Positions 1 through 8,429 of a DNA stretch of 64,000 nucleotides are shown here, piece by piece; positions within the stretch are counted from its first letter, which is position 1, and each line of letters opens with the position of its first letter. A program made the position numbers and the translations under genes. This stretch comes from Loktanella gaetbuli (GTDB lineage: Bacteria; Pseudomonadota; Alphaproteobacteria; Rhodobacterales; Rhodobacteraceae). The DNA lies in assembly GCF_020531945.1 (NCBI RefSeq), contig NZ_JAJATZ010000004.1:1-64000 (forward strand). Reading direction: 5' to 3'. The notes under the pieces were generated by a model. The model ran no database searches. It was not told where the DNA came from and saw only the letters and a list, made by a program, of their open reading frames with translations.

Positions 1-17
1 TGATCACAATGAGATAA

Positions 18-55
18 CAGCCACCTTCGGGTGGCTTTTTGTGTTGCCGTTTTGC
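18..55. repeat. Left copy of 38-bp direct repeat (candidate attachment site)
   Basis: The 38 bases from CAGCCACC to GCCGTTTTGC recur at 8593-8630 in the same orientation with only two mismatches. Just inside the left copy a 9-base motif GGTGCTACG is repeated in tandem at 58-66 and 69-77, which could be integrase arm sites. The two copies bracket the mobile-element debris. The alternative is that this is a common terminator sequence present twice by chance. Confidence 0.45.
19..40 (+). terminator. UUCG-loop intrinsic terminator inside left direct repeat
   Basis: A perfect 7-bp stem AGCCACC / GGTGGCT closes on a TTCG tetraloop and is followed by a run of five T. This is a textbook Rho-independent terminator for a gene lying to the left of the window. 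The same hairpin recurs near 8594-8613. Confidence 0.75.
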
Positions 56-244
56 GTGGTGCTACGGCGGTGCTACGTTTTTGGGCGTCACTAGCATCAG
101 CGAGCCTGTACTGGCTTACAGCGGGAGCTATGATTGTATAGAAAATCGAACCGCTTACCTGTAGGTTGAAGATGCAGAGACCGATGAGCAGCGCACTGTT
201 CTTGGGGTAATCCTCCCGTTTTTAACGGGATCTGTTCGTAGAAC

Positions 245-1111
245 TTACGCAGCCATTTTCAGTTTCATTGCAGGCGTGATGCCGCCGATGCCCATGTTCG
301 GGCGGTCGTTGTTGTTCAAGATGAGATCATGAACGCCACTGGTTCAAGAGAATGATCGCATGAGCCACTGGGTGGCGAAATGCTGGGCCTCCTCGATGCT
401 GTTGATGATGTATTGGTCCAGCCATTCGTGCCGGACCGTGCGGTTGTAGCGCTCGATGTAGGCGTTCTGTTGCGGTTGACCTGGCTGGATGTGGGCAAAG
501 GCGATGCCCTGCTCTTCGGCCCAATCCAACAGGGCCTGACTGATGTATTCCGGGCCGTTGTCCACGCGGATCGTCTTGGGCTTGCCCCGCCACTCGATGA
601 TATTATTCAGGCTGCGGATGACCCGCTCGGCCGGTAGGGAGAAGTCGACCTCGATCCCCAGACCTTCGCGGTTGAAGTCATCCAGCACGTTCAGCAGCCG
701 GAAGGCCCGACCGTCCTCAAGCCGATCTGCCATGAAATCCATCGACCATGTCACATTCGGTCGCTCGGGCACGGCCAGAGCGTCTGGCACGTCCCTCTTT
801 AATCGTTTGCGCGGCTTGATCCGCAGGTTCAGTTCCAGGGCGCAGTAGATGCGGTAGACGCGTTTGTGGTTCCACGGGTGCCCCTTCACGTTGCGCAGAT
901 GAAGGAAACACAGCCCAAATCCCCACGTCTTGCGGGCTTCGGTCAGGCCGACCAACAGATCAGCGATCATCTCGTTCTCATCGCTGAGCAACGGCCTGTA
1001 GCGATAGCACGTCTCGCTCACGCCAAACGCCCGGCACGCCAGCGCGATGCTGACTCCTCGATGTTTTACGGCCTTAGCGGCCATCTCGCGTCGCTGAGAT
1101 GGCCCAATCAC
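245..1111 (-). pseudogene. IS3-family transposase OrfB, DDE integrase, interrupted by in-frame TGA
   Basis: The protein from a GTG start at 1111 carries the rve/DDE core: WSMDFMADRL with the first Asp, VDNGPEYIS with the second, and the Glu in QQNAYIERYNRTVRHEWL. It should finish with a tail like NNDRPNMGIGGITPAMKLK. That tail is present in the same frame down to a TAA at 245-247, but a TGA at 344-346 stops translation about 20 residues after HEWL. The stop lies in about 39 extra bases that look like an imperfect tandem duplication of CAGTGGC...TTGAAC. The catalytic triad lies before the stop, so partial activity cannot be excluded. Confidence 0.8.
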
Positions 1112-1371
1112 TTTTTTCCAAGGGCTTCCTTCAGCAAATCAGCCTGCATGCTCAGATCCGCGAACATGCGCTTCAACCGGCGGTTCTCGTCTTCGAGGCT
1201 TTTCATCTGGCTGATCATGGACGCATCCATGCCGCCATACTTCGCCCGCCATTTATAGAAGGACGCCGTGCTCATGCCGTGCTCTCGGCAAAGCTCGGCA
1301 ACGGGCACGCCGCCTTCGGCTTGGCGCAGGATCGCAAGGATCTGGGGTTCGCTAAATCTCGTCATCTTCAT
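1108..1371 (-). CDS. IS3-family transposase OrfA (HTH, leucine-zipper protein)
   Basis: This 87-residue protein has the usual OrfA layout: an N-terminal helix-turn-helix for binding the IS ends (residues about 8-45, with the phrase AELCREHGMSTASFYKWR) and a C-terminal coiled coil (LEDENRRLKRMFADLSMQ). The frame ends in GGA AAA AAG TGA, so an A6G slippery heptamer (1111-1117, minus strand) sits right at the stop. In IS3 elements such a site gives a -1 frameshift that makes the OrfAB transposase. The frame itself looks intact. Confidence 0.9.
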   Translation of the reverse strand: MKMTRFSEPQILAILRQAEGGVPVAELCREHGMSTASFYKWRAKYGGMDASMISQMKSLEDENRRLKRMFADLSMQADLLKEALGKK

Positions 1372-1561
1372 CAGATTCTCCTCAGGTATCTTGCTGAGAA
1401 AATTCTACCCCCGCATCCCCTTAGTTTTGGGGAGGATTACCCTATAACCGCAAAGGTGCCCGGCATTAAGTCTAACTTCACAGGCCCAAGGTAGAATTAG
1501 AGCGAGGTATCGGAATAATTTGAAATTTTAGATATATTTGAGGCTTAAGAAGAAAACCCCT

Positions 1562-2239
1562 TCAGACCTTGATCCTGTCCGTCTCGTTTGTCTCAATCAC
1601 ACGGATAACCGCGTCATACGATTGCCGGATGTGATTCTCCATTTTCGAAGCAGCGCTTTCAATTTCGCCTGCAAAGAGATCCTCCACGATATCGAAATGC
1701 TGCGCCCAGACAGAAGAGATTGCAGCGGGATCCCTCAGAATTTCGGCCATGGACCGACGGATGTGATGCCAATTCATCCGCATTGAGGTCTCGATGACGG
1801 GGTTGCGGCTCCAGCCGTAGATCATCTCGTGAAACTTCATGTCGGCTTGCACCAGCCGACTTAAACTACCGTCACGCCGTGCGTCATCGGCCGCGCGCAG
1901 GACCGCGTCCGCCATCGCCCGGTCGGCGGGCGTCAGGGTCTTCCCGGCCTGCCGCACCGCAAAGGGCTCGATCACGACCCGAAAGTCATAGATCGCGCGA
2001 AACAGGTGGCGGTCGAAGGGCGTCACGATGACGCTGCGACGGCCGGTATCCTCGACCAGGCCGTTGGCCTTGAGGATCGAGATGGCACTGTTGACGGGCT
2101 GGCGCGAGACATTGAGCCTGACGGCGATATCGTCTTGGTTCAACCGTTCACCCGGCCGGATTTCGCCAGTGCAGATCGCATCGACAAGGATGTCGTAGGT
2201 CTCCTCCACGAGGCTGCGCCGTTGTTTCACTGTCTCCAT
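1562..2239 (-). CDS. GntR-family transcriptional regulator (FCD/FadR subfamily)
   Basis: The 225-residue protein has a winged-helix N-terminus (about 10-75, including RLNQDDIAVRLNVSRQPV) and an all-helical FCD effector domain with possible metal-binding residues (FRVVIEP, KFHEMIYGWSRN, HFDIVEDLF). I chose the ATG at 2239; the frame is open to 2311, but that would place the start inside the palindromic operator. It is divergent from the ribbon-helix-helix gene at 2391, so the 2240-2390 spacer probably holds both promoters. A role controlling the downstream VOC/GMC dehydrogenase genes is only an inference from proximity. Confidence 0.88.
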   Translation of the reverse strand: METVKQRRSLVEETYDILVDAICTGEIRPGERLNQDDIAVRLNVSRQPVNSAISILKANGLVEDTGRRSVIVTPFDRHLFRAIYDFRVVIEPFAVRQAGKTLTPADRAMADAVLRAADDARRDGSLSRLVQADMKFHEMIYGWSRNPVIETSMRMNWHHIRRSMAEILRDPAAISSVWAQHFDIVEDLFAGEIESAASKMENHIRQSYDAVIRVIETNETDRIKV

Positions 2240-2310
2240 GTCACCACCCTGCAAGCTGAGTCCTGGAAGCCCTATCACGATTGCGCCGCGCGGATAGACA
2301 GGTTCCGTCA

Positions 2311-2333
2311 TTTCGTATACGAAATACGATACG
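2311..2333. promoter_or_regulatory. Candidate FCD-GntR operator (perfect palindrome)
   Basis: Bases 2311-2324 form the perfect 14-bp palindrome TTTCGTATACGAAA, followed by two more ATACG half-sites ending at 2328 and 2333. FCD-type GntR regulators commonly bind short palindromes centred on GTATAC. It sits between the divergent GntR and ribbon-helix-helix genes, about 72 bp from the first and 58 bp from the second, which fits autoregulation plus control of the neighbour. Confidence 0.5.
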
Positions 2334-2390
2334 CGGTGCCGCGGTCGGCCTGGCTTCGATCCGCGCCATGCTCAAGCAAGGGGAATTCAG

Positions 2391-2684
2391 ATGTGCCACG
2401 TCTTTGCTGACCAAGATCCGCACCGCTACGCCAGTCAGACACGCAGCCTGCGGCTGAACGGCCAAAGCACCAGCATTCGGCTTGAAAACGCCTTTTGGGG
2501 GGTGATCGACCAGATCGCTGAACGTGACGGCGTGACAACGCCGATGTTCATCTCGAAGTTGCACGCCGAGGTCCTTGAATTACGTGGAGAGCCGGAGAAT
2601 TTCACGTCGCTGCTGCGCTGTGCGTGTCTGAAATTCATGGAATCCTCCATCACCACCCCACGTTTCGAGATCGCTGCCGAATAG
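2391..2684 (+). CDS. Ribbon-helix-helix (RHH_4-type) domain protein
   Basis: The 97-residue product contains the signature SLRLNGQSTSIRLENAFW followed by two helices (about 30-75), typical of the RHH_4 family found widely in alphaproteobacteria, often near arylsulfotransferase-like or regulatory genes. The ATG is preceded by AAGGGGA at a good distance. Its role is probably DNA binding as a dimer, but no target is known. It is divergent from the GntR gene. Confidence 0.7.
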   Translation: MCHVFADQDPHRYASQTRSLRLNGQSTSIRLENAFWGVIDQIAERDGVTTPMFISKLHAEVLELRGEPENFTSLLRCACLKFMESSITTPRFEIAAE

Positions 2685-2768
2685 GGCCGATCATTGCGCC
2701 GCGATAAAATACGCGGGTAGTAGGTCCATACTACCCGGCCCCCGGTCGCCCTGTCTTAGCCTGTCCCC

Positions 2769-3188
2769 ATGACCAAAGAGGGGGAGAGGCCGGTGGCCAA
2801 GACAATTCATTCCATGATCCGGGTGCTGGACGAGGCGCGTTCCGTAGCGTTCTACGAAAAGGCGTTCGGACTGACGATCGCAGACCGTCTCGATTTTCCG
2901 GACTTCACGCTGGTCTATCTGGCCAACGCCGAGAGCGACTTTGAGCTGGAGCTGACGATCAACAAGGGGCGCACCGACCCCTACGACCTTGGCGACGGCT
3001 ACGGCCATCTTGCGGTGTCAGTCGATGATCTCGACGCCGAACATGCCCGGTTCGAGGCGGAAGGCCTCAATCCTCGAAAACTCGTGGAATTCGCCCCAGC
3101 GGGGGAGCTGGTGGGGCGGTTCTTTTTCGTGGCCGATCCGGACGGCTATCAGATCGAAGTGCTGGCCCGCGCCGGTCGCTTCAAGTGA
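2769..3188 (+). CDS. VOC-superfamily protein, glyoxalase I / lactoylglutathione lyase-like
   Basis: The 139-residue protein has two beta-alpha-beta-beta-beta halves of the vicinal-oxygen-chelate fold. Likely metal ligands are His in IHSMIRV, Glu in ELELTIN, His in YGHLAVSVDD and Glu in YQIEVLARA, which match the glyoxalase I pattern H-E-H-E. That would detoxify methylglyoxal as the glutathione hemithioacetal. A GTG at 2793 behind GGGGAGAGG is an equally plausible start and would drop eight residues. It precedes the Tat/GMC pair by 21 bp and may be cotranscribed. Confidence 0.75.
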   Translation: MTKEGERPVAKTIHSMIRVLDEARSVAFYEKAFGLTIADRLDFPDFTLVYLANAESDFELELTINKGRTDPYDLGDGYGHLAVSVDDLDAEHARFEAEGLNPRKLVEFAPAGELVGRFFFVADPDGYQIEVLARAGRFK

Positions 3189-3209
3189 TCACATAAGGGA
3201 GGAGACGAT

Positions 3210-3734
3210 ATGGAAACGACGACAAGCCCGAAGGGCATGACGCGGCGCCAGCTTCTGTCGCGTGCGACGGCGGCGGGGGCGACCTTTGTGGTGGGGGCTG
3301 GCTTCATCGCCGCACCAGACGCCGCATGGGCGGTGGAGATGAAGGCCCTGAGCCCGGAAACCTTTGCCACGCTAACGCAGATGGCGCGTGACATCTATCC
3401 GCACGACAAGGTGGCCGACGAATACTACGCCACCGCCGTGCAGATGTATGACACCAACGAGGGGGCCGAAGGTATCGAGGCCGGCATCGCCGCGCTGAAC
3501 GAGGCTGCCCGCGAAGCAGGTTTCGACAGTTACCTTGGCACCCTGTGGGAAGCGGACCGCGTGAAGATCCTGCGCAGCATGGAAGACACCGACTTCTTTC
3601 AGCAGATCCGCAGTGGTCTGGTGACGGGGCTTTATAACCAGAAGGCGATCTGGCCGATCTTTGGCTACGAGGGTGAGAGCTATTCCCAGGGAGGCTACAT
3701 CAATCGCGGCTTCGACGACATCAACTGGCTTTGA
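3210..3734 (+). CDS. Tat-signal small subunit of GMC dehydrogenase (gluconate 2-dehydrogenase subunit 3-like)
   Basis: The 174-residue protein begins with a twin-arginine signal (MTRRQLLSRATAAGATF) and a hydrophobic stretch ending near APDAAWA. The mature part resembles gluconate 2-dehydrogenase subunit 3 (TFATLTQMARDIYPHD). In this family the Tat subunit carries the cofactor-loaded catalytic subunit, which lacks its own signal, across the membrane. It has a strong ribosome site (AGGGAGGAG) and lies 15 bp ahead of the FAD subunit. Confidence 0.8.
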   Translation: METTTSPKGMTRRQLLSRATAAGATFVVGAGFIAAPDAAWAVEMKALSPETFATLTQMARDIYPHDKVADEYYATAVQMYDTNEGAEGIEAGIAALNEAAREAGFDSYLGTLWEADRVKILRSMEDTDFFQQIRSGLVTGLYNQKAIWPIFGYEGESYSQGGYINRGFDDINWL

Positions 3735-3749
3735 GGGGGGAGACGGATC

Positions 3750-5321
3750 ATGGCAGCACCATTTGATCTGAACGACGACAGCGTCGTCGTTATCATCGGA
3801 ACAGGCGCCGGCGGCGGCACGCTGGGCAACGAACTGGCCCAGAAGGGCATCAGCGTCGTCGCATTGGAGGCTGGCGGTCGCTACTTGCCGCAGGACTTCA
3901 TCAACGACGAATGGGACAGCTTTGGGCAATTGGCTTGGACCGACACCCGCACGACGTCCGGCGAATGGCGTGTGTCCCGCGATTTCAAGAACCTGCCCGC
4001 TTGGATCGTAAAGGCCGTGGGCGGCACGACGACCCACTGGGCCGGTGCATCCCTGCGGTTCCAGGATCATGAATGGAAGGCACGCACGACCTACGGCGAC
4101 GTCGCCGGTGCAAACCTGCTGGACTGGCCCATCGACCCGCGCGAGATGGACAGCTTCTACACCCGCGCCGAAGAGAAGATGCGCGTCACGCGAACTGGCG
4201 GCCGTCCCGGCCTGCCCGGCAACAACAACTACAAGGTGTTCGAGGCCGGAGCCAAGGCCATCGGCAAGATGGAGGTCAGCACCGGCCACATGGCCATCAA
4301 CTCGGACGAGACCGGCGACCGGATGATGTGCCAGCAGACCGGCTTTTGCTTTCAGGGCTGCAAGTGGGGCGCTAAGTGGTCCACCGCCTACACCGAGGTG
4401 CCCGAAGGCGAGGCCACGGGCAACATGGAAGTGCGAGAGCGCGCCCACGTCGCGCGCATCCTGCACGACGCCAGCGGCAAGGTCACGGGCGTCGAATATT
4501 TCGATAAGGACGGCAACCTGCAGATGCAGAAGGCACGGATAGTCTGCGTCGCGGGCAACTCCTTTGAAAGCCCGCGTCTGTTGTTGAACTCTGCGTCGTC
4601 GATGTTCCCTGACGGGCTGGCGAACTCTTCCGGACAGGTCGGACGCAACTACATGCGCCACGTCACGGGATCGGTTTACGGCATCTTCGACAAACCGGTG
4701 AAGATGTGGCGCGGCACGACCATGGCGGGCATCATGCAGGACGAGGCGGGCCACAACCCCGAACGCGGTTTCGTCGGCGGCTACGAGTTGGAAACGCTAA
4801 GCCTTGGCCTGCCGTTCATGGCCGCTTTCATGGACCCGGGCAGCTGGGGGCGTGAATTCACGACCGCGCTGGATAGCTATGAAAACATGGCCGGCATGTG
4901 GATCGTGGGCGAAGACATGCCGCAGGAAAGCAATCGCGTGACGCTGAACATGGACGTGAAAGATCAGCACGGACTGCCGGTCGCCAATGTCAACTTCAGC
5001 GACCACCCCAACGACATCGCGATGCGCGACCACGCCTTCAAGACCGGCATGGCGATGTATGAGGCGCTTGGGGCCACGCGCGTTCTGCCCACCCCGCCCT
5101 ATCCGTCGACACACAACCTGGGCACCAATCGGATGTCGGCGAACGCGGCGGACGGCGTGGTGGACAAGAACGGCAAGGCGCATGACGTGCCGAATCTGTT
5201 CATCTCTGACGGATCGCAGTTCACCACGGGTGCTGCGGAAAATCCGACGCTCACCATCGTGGCGCTGGCCATCCGTCAGGCCGAACATATCGCCGCCGAG
5301 ATGTCGCGCGGCAACATCTGA
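3750..5321 (+). CDS. GMC-family FAD-dependent dehydrogenase, catalytic subunit
   Basis: The 523-residue enzyme opens with a Rossmann FAD motif (GTGAGGGTLGNELAQKG, then VALEAGGRY) and ends with the GMC C-terminal domain (HNLGTNRMS and NPTLTIVALAIRQAEHIA). It is closest in outline to gluconate or fructose/sorbose dehydrogenase large subunits, which oxidise a sugar or alcohol in the periplasm. It has no signal peptide, consistent with piggy-back Tat export with the upstream subunit. No cytochrome c subunit follows, so the electron acceptor is not encoded here. The substrate is unknown. Confidence 0.85.
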   Translation: MAAPFDLNDDSVVVIIGTGAGGGTLGNELAQKGISVVALEAGGRYLPQDFINDEWDSFGQLAWTDTRTTSGEWRVSRDFKNLPAWIVKAVGGTTTHWAGASLRFQDHEWKARTTYGDVAGANLLDWPIDPREMDSFYTRAEEKMRVTRTGGRPGLPGNNNYKVFEAGAKAIGKMEVSTGHMAINSDETGDRMMCQQTGFCFQGCKWGAKWSTAYTEVPEGEATGNMEVRERAHVARILHDASGKVTGVEYFDKDGNLQMQKARIVCVAGNSFESPRLLLNSASSMFPDGLANSSGQVGRNYMRHVTGSVYGIFDKPVKMWRGTTMAGIMQDEAGHNPERGFVGGYELETLSLGLPFMAAFMDPGSWGREFTTALDSYENMAGMWIVGEDMPQESNRVTLNMDVKDQHGLPVANVNFSDHPNDIAMRDHAFKTGMAMYEALGATRVLPTPPYPSTHNLGTNRMSANAADGVVDKNGKAHDVPNLFISDGSQFTTGAAENPTLTIVALAIRQAEHIAAEMSRGNI

Positions 5322-5665
5322 ACGTAACGGCCGCGCCGGTTCGTCCGGCGCGACCGTCCTGCTTCGCGCGATCCGATCGCATGACAGCGCTGACCCAAAT
5401 GGTCAAAATCTTAACATGTCCGAAATGATCCAGATGTGATCGCATACGATCCACATTCCCGCAGGCCGATAATATTCCAAAGGTCTTGTCATAGGCCTCT
5501 CGGAATTGAGACTACCGCCAGGAAGGTCCCGCTCTGCCGACCTCCACTCTCCGAAAATGCTGCGCCATGGATAAATGGCCGGTTTGGTGAAGCTGCACAG
5601 CAGCGCTCGGCCATGAAGCGAACGGCAGGTCAGGGCCAAAAGTGGTCTAGTCTGTTCAAATTTTT
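5322..5665. other. Intergenic stretch without recognisable genes
   Basis: Between the GMC dehydrogenase stop and the large inverted repeat I see no credible coding frame, RNA or terminator. It probably marks the junction between dehydrogenase cargo and the primase remnant. Confidence 0.5.
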
Positions 5666-5707
5666 CGTCAGTATCGTCAGTATTGCTTCTCACTGACGAT
5701 ACTGACG
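5666..5707. repeat. Perfect 16-bp inverted repeat with internal CGTCAG repeats
   Basis: Arm CGTCAGTATCGTCAGT (5666-5681) and its exact reverse complement (5692-5707) are separated by 10 bases. Each arm itself contains a direct repeat (CGTCAG twice, three bases apart). It lies six bases past the stop of the primase-like frame. Neither strand has a convincing T-run after the stem, so it may be a binding site or a transcript-stabilising hairpin rather than an ordinary terminator. Confidence 0.7.
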
Positions 5708-5712
5708 ATCAT

Positions 5713-7608
5713 TTAAGCTCTTTTGATCTTCAGAACTCGCTCCCCTGGCTGGCCTTGCCGCGCGAAAGTGATTTCGATCCCCATGCGGCGCAGGGGCGGC
5801 ATGATGCGCCGGATCGCGGCAGAAAGTTTGTTCTCTTGGCGGGGGAAGCTGTACGGGTCATCAGTCAGTAAGGGATAGCGGTTTCGCAGGATTGTTTTGA
5901 GCTCTGTCATCGTGCCAGACCAGCGCACATCGTCTTGCACCAGCTTCGTGATGGCCATACCCACCGGGTTGCCCTCAACCGTCGCGCGGTCGCCTGAATC
6001 TCTGTTTGCCGCGTAGGCCGCCAAAAACGCGCCGTCAAGCCATCCGAGCGAAGGTTCGGCGGCAGTGACCAACTTTGCGAAGTCGGCCATCCGAGGCCGC
6101 TCTGAGAGCTGCACAGAGGCAAGGTTGCTCAGTGCGGTCGATACAGCATCCAGCAGCCCAGCCAAGATGCGCGGCATGGCAGCGTCCAGCGCCTTGTTGA
6201 ACTCTCCTTCAAATGCTCGCTCAGATGGTGGGATGACGGGCAGTGAGACGACGATTGCGCGGTCTGCCAAATCAGGGCGTCCAGCGAGGTCAGGGATGCC
6301 ATTCAGCAGACAAGGCCGGGTGGCGCTGAAGAGCATTTCATCGGCGTCCGTATGCAGCTTGCGTGTGCCAAACCCGCCGCCTGTCGCAATCCGGCAGAAC
6401 GCATCCGCCATCATGGGCTTGATGGTTGAGAGGTTGTCAAACGCCAGCACGTGATTGTGCTTCGCGGCAATGACTAAGTCTTGCTCCGTATTGGGTGCGC
6501 TGCGGGCAATAGGGTTCGCGGGATCGATAAGGTTACGTAGGACGCGCGCGGTCGTGCTTTTGGCGCTGCCTTGTTCGCCATTCAGGATCAAGATGGGATA
6601 CGGTCCCTTGGGGTGGAAGCATCCAACAAGCCAAGCGACCAGCATTTGAAAGTCGGCTTCAGTCGCCGTGTTAAGGAACGGGCGGAGCATGTTGATATCG
6701 CCGCCACTGTTGGCGGGGGTGGGCAGTGGTTGCATCGACCTCGCGCGAGTGAAGCGGGCAGGGGGGTGATCAATGACCTGCCAGCCCTCACTGTTGATGG
6801 CGACAGCTTTCCAATCCGCGCTCCCTAAGTCTACGTAGAGGGTTCGGCCCAAGGTGCCGACCCGGTTGAACACCGGATGCGTGTCGCCGCCAAACAGCGC
6901 TTGGCCCTCATAGGTCCGGCGCTGATCGTCCAGCGCGGATTGCGGCATCATCTTATCCGTCGCTTGGTAATGCTGGAATGACAGGTACTTTTTGAACGTC
7001 GCCGACGCGATTGGCCAATGTTCAAAATGGCCATCGATGCGCAAAGTTGCGAAGGGTTCGCCGTCCGGTGTTTTCCAGACTTCGACGTCCGACAGGTCTG
7101 GCGGTGAGGGCTTGGTTTTCAGAGATGTTGGGCTTTCATTGTCATTCGCCGCTTTCGGCGGTTCGGCATATGACAGCAGGCGATCGATCATCGCATTGTC
7201 CCAACCCGCAGCGACAGCGTCCGCCGCGTCCCAGCCTTTACCGTACATAGGGGAACCAGCCGCCGGGTCGCCCTTGTTAGGTATCATTACCTTACATAGG
7301 AGGGCTTCCGAGATCGGAATGACCCGTGGTGAGGCCGCATGATCTCTATGTAACGTATTGGCGGCCTTTTCTACGTAAGAGAGCCCAGGTTCATCGAGGT
7401 CAGCCCAGACCCGGCGAGCACCGTAGGTGCGATCGCTGGCCTTGAAGCTCTTGTCTATCGCCTGAACGAGCTTCGCGTCATGAACCGCGCGGTCGCTGAT
7501 CGGTCTTCTGATCCAGGCATGAAAGCCGGACCGGGAAACACCCAACGCGTCACAGATCCAGCTGACCGGCCAGATGTGCCGGTGCCCTGCGATGGATGCG
7601 AACGTCAT
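5713..7608 (-). pseudogene. Chimeric frame: IS3 OrfB N-terminus fused to truncated island primase/helicase
   Basis: The 631-codon open frame joins two unrelated pieces. Residues 1 to about 68 are the start of an IS3 OrfB (RTYGARRVW). From about residue 68 onward it continues as the end of a Toprim domain (DLDEPGLSYVEKAA, GKGWDAADAVAAGW) and then a superfamily-3-like ATPase with Walker A GEQGSAKST (about residue 340) and a second acidic motif (LAFDNLST). Such Toprim-helicase proteins are replication proteins of P4-like satellites and integrated islands. The N-terminal primase half and the rest of OrfB are missing. The frame stays open through the junction (around 7392-7412), so a fusion protein could be made, but both parents are truncated. 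Confidence 0.75.
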
Positions 7609-7901
7609 GTCGCTTCCCGCGCGAAAAAAGCCGCCGCCTTCTTGAGGATGTCACGCTCCGCCCGGAGACGGGCGACCTCTTTCTTCAAGGCCGCGATCTC
7701 TGCCAGTTCCGCGCGCTGCTGGCCATTCCCGGGAAACGCCGTGGTCGGTGTCGCAGCCACCTCGCGCATCCAGCGCCGCAGCACGCTCTCTGCCAAATCT
7801 AGATCCCGGCACGCCTGAGAGACCGCAACACCCCGCTCAGTCATCAGCTTTACTGCCTCGAACTTGAACTCGCGGCTGAACTTTCGTCTCGTCATATCCA
7901 A
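7605..7901 (-). CDS. IS3-family transposase OrfA (second element, truncated IS)
   Basis: The 98-residue protein (start at 7901 or the ATG at 7895) has the OrfA HTH (REFKFEAVKLMTERGVAV, ACRDLDLAESVLRRW) and a heptad-rich C-terminus (AELAEIAALKKEVARLRAE). It overlaps the following orfB start by an ATGA. The orfA frame is whole, but its orfB is cut after about 68 residues, so the element cannot move on its own. Its left end is probably in 7930-7965; the other end is lost. Confidence 0.85.
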   Translation of the reverse strand: MDMTRRKFSREFKFEAVKLMTERGVAVSQACRDLDLAESVLRRWMREVAATPTTAFPGNGQQRAELAEIAALKKEVARLRAERDILKKAAAFFAREAT

Positions 7902-8050
7902 TCTCCAATTCCATGGTCACGATCTTATCTTCGTGTCCACGAAACCGGCAGCAGGCCAGGAGCCCGTCTTTTCCAATCGGCCCCCTACTCCAAGCGCAGT
8001 TACATCCGGTCCTTTGCGCGGCTGATGGATGTGCTGGGTCCGAAGCTTGA
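7902..8050. other. Junction debris between IS3 and IS21 remnants
   Basis: This stretch contains the presumed left end of the IS3 element. On the plus strand a short frame ending at the TAG in 8051-8053 reads YSKRSYIRSFARLMDVLG, which may be the tail of a deleted gene. I do not recognise it. Confidence 0.3.
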
Positions 8051-8323
8051 CTAGCCGAGCTGAACAAGATCAGCGTGCATCTGCTTGGCGGTGCGGCGGT
8101 CCTTGCGCGACTTGCGCTGCTCCGTCACCGGCCAGCCTGTCAGCTTCGCGGCATACGGGTCCAGCGTGCTAGGCCTTGATGGTGCCTGGAACTTGGGCTC
8201 AACAGTGCCCGCCCGCCGATACCTTCTGATTGTGATACGAGACAGCCCGGTCCGCCGTGAAATCTCGCGGATGGGCATCTTGTCCCGCAACGCCCAACGT
8301 CGAATGACGCTTTAAAAATCCAT
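8051..8323 (-). pseudogene. istA: IS21-family transposase IstA, N-terminal remnant
   Basis: From the ATG at 8321-8323 the frame reads MDF, stop, then SVIRRWALRDKMPIREISR and a helix-turn-helix (RTGLSRITIRRY), ending at RTAKQMHADLVQLG. This is the start of IstA, whose full length is roughly 500 residues. It is broken twice: codon 4 is TAA where TTA (Leu) is expected, and the gene stops after about 90 codons where foreign sequence begins. No istB is present. Confidence 0.75.
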
Positions 8324-8429
8324 GTCGATCACTCCAACAACCCCCGACAAATTCCGTCAGGGGTAAGGTTCCACATGGGTCAATTCTCAGTGACAATTTC
8401 GACTGCTGCTGGGTCAGTTCTGAGTGACA
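8324..8429 (-). repeat. IS21-type terminal repeats at the istA end
   Basis: Read on the minus strand, TGTCACTCAGAACTGACCC (8411-8429) and TGTCACTGAGAATTGACCC (8377-8395) are two copies of one end repeat, 17 of 19 identical. Multiple direct copies at each terminus are characteristic of the IS21 family, where transposase binds. The outer copy marks the end of the remnant. Confidence 0.7.

Larger units (their letters stand above)
203..1444 (-). mobile_element. IS3-family insertion sequence, nearly intact ends
   Basis: Imperfect inverted repeats of about 38 bp flank two overlapping transposase frames. The right side near 203 reads GGGTAATCCTCCC and continues to GTAGAA; the reverse complement of 1404-1442 gives the same blocks. 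No clear target-site duplication is visible beside 203 or 1444, so the exact ends are uncertain. The element has orfA and orfB transcribed right to left, and orfB carries a premature stop. Confidence 0.8.

Noticed and set aside
3372..4754. 460-codon frame opposite the GMC dehydrogenase genes
   Set aside because: It spans two real genes on the other strand and is a GC-driven shadow.
5666..5707. Inverted repeat read as an ordinary Rho-independent terminator
   Set aside because: No T-run follows the stem on either strand, so I list it as a repeat of unknown role.
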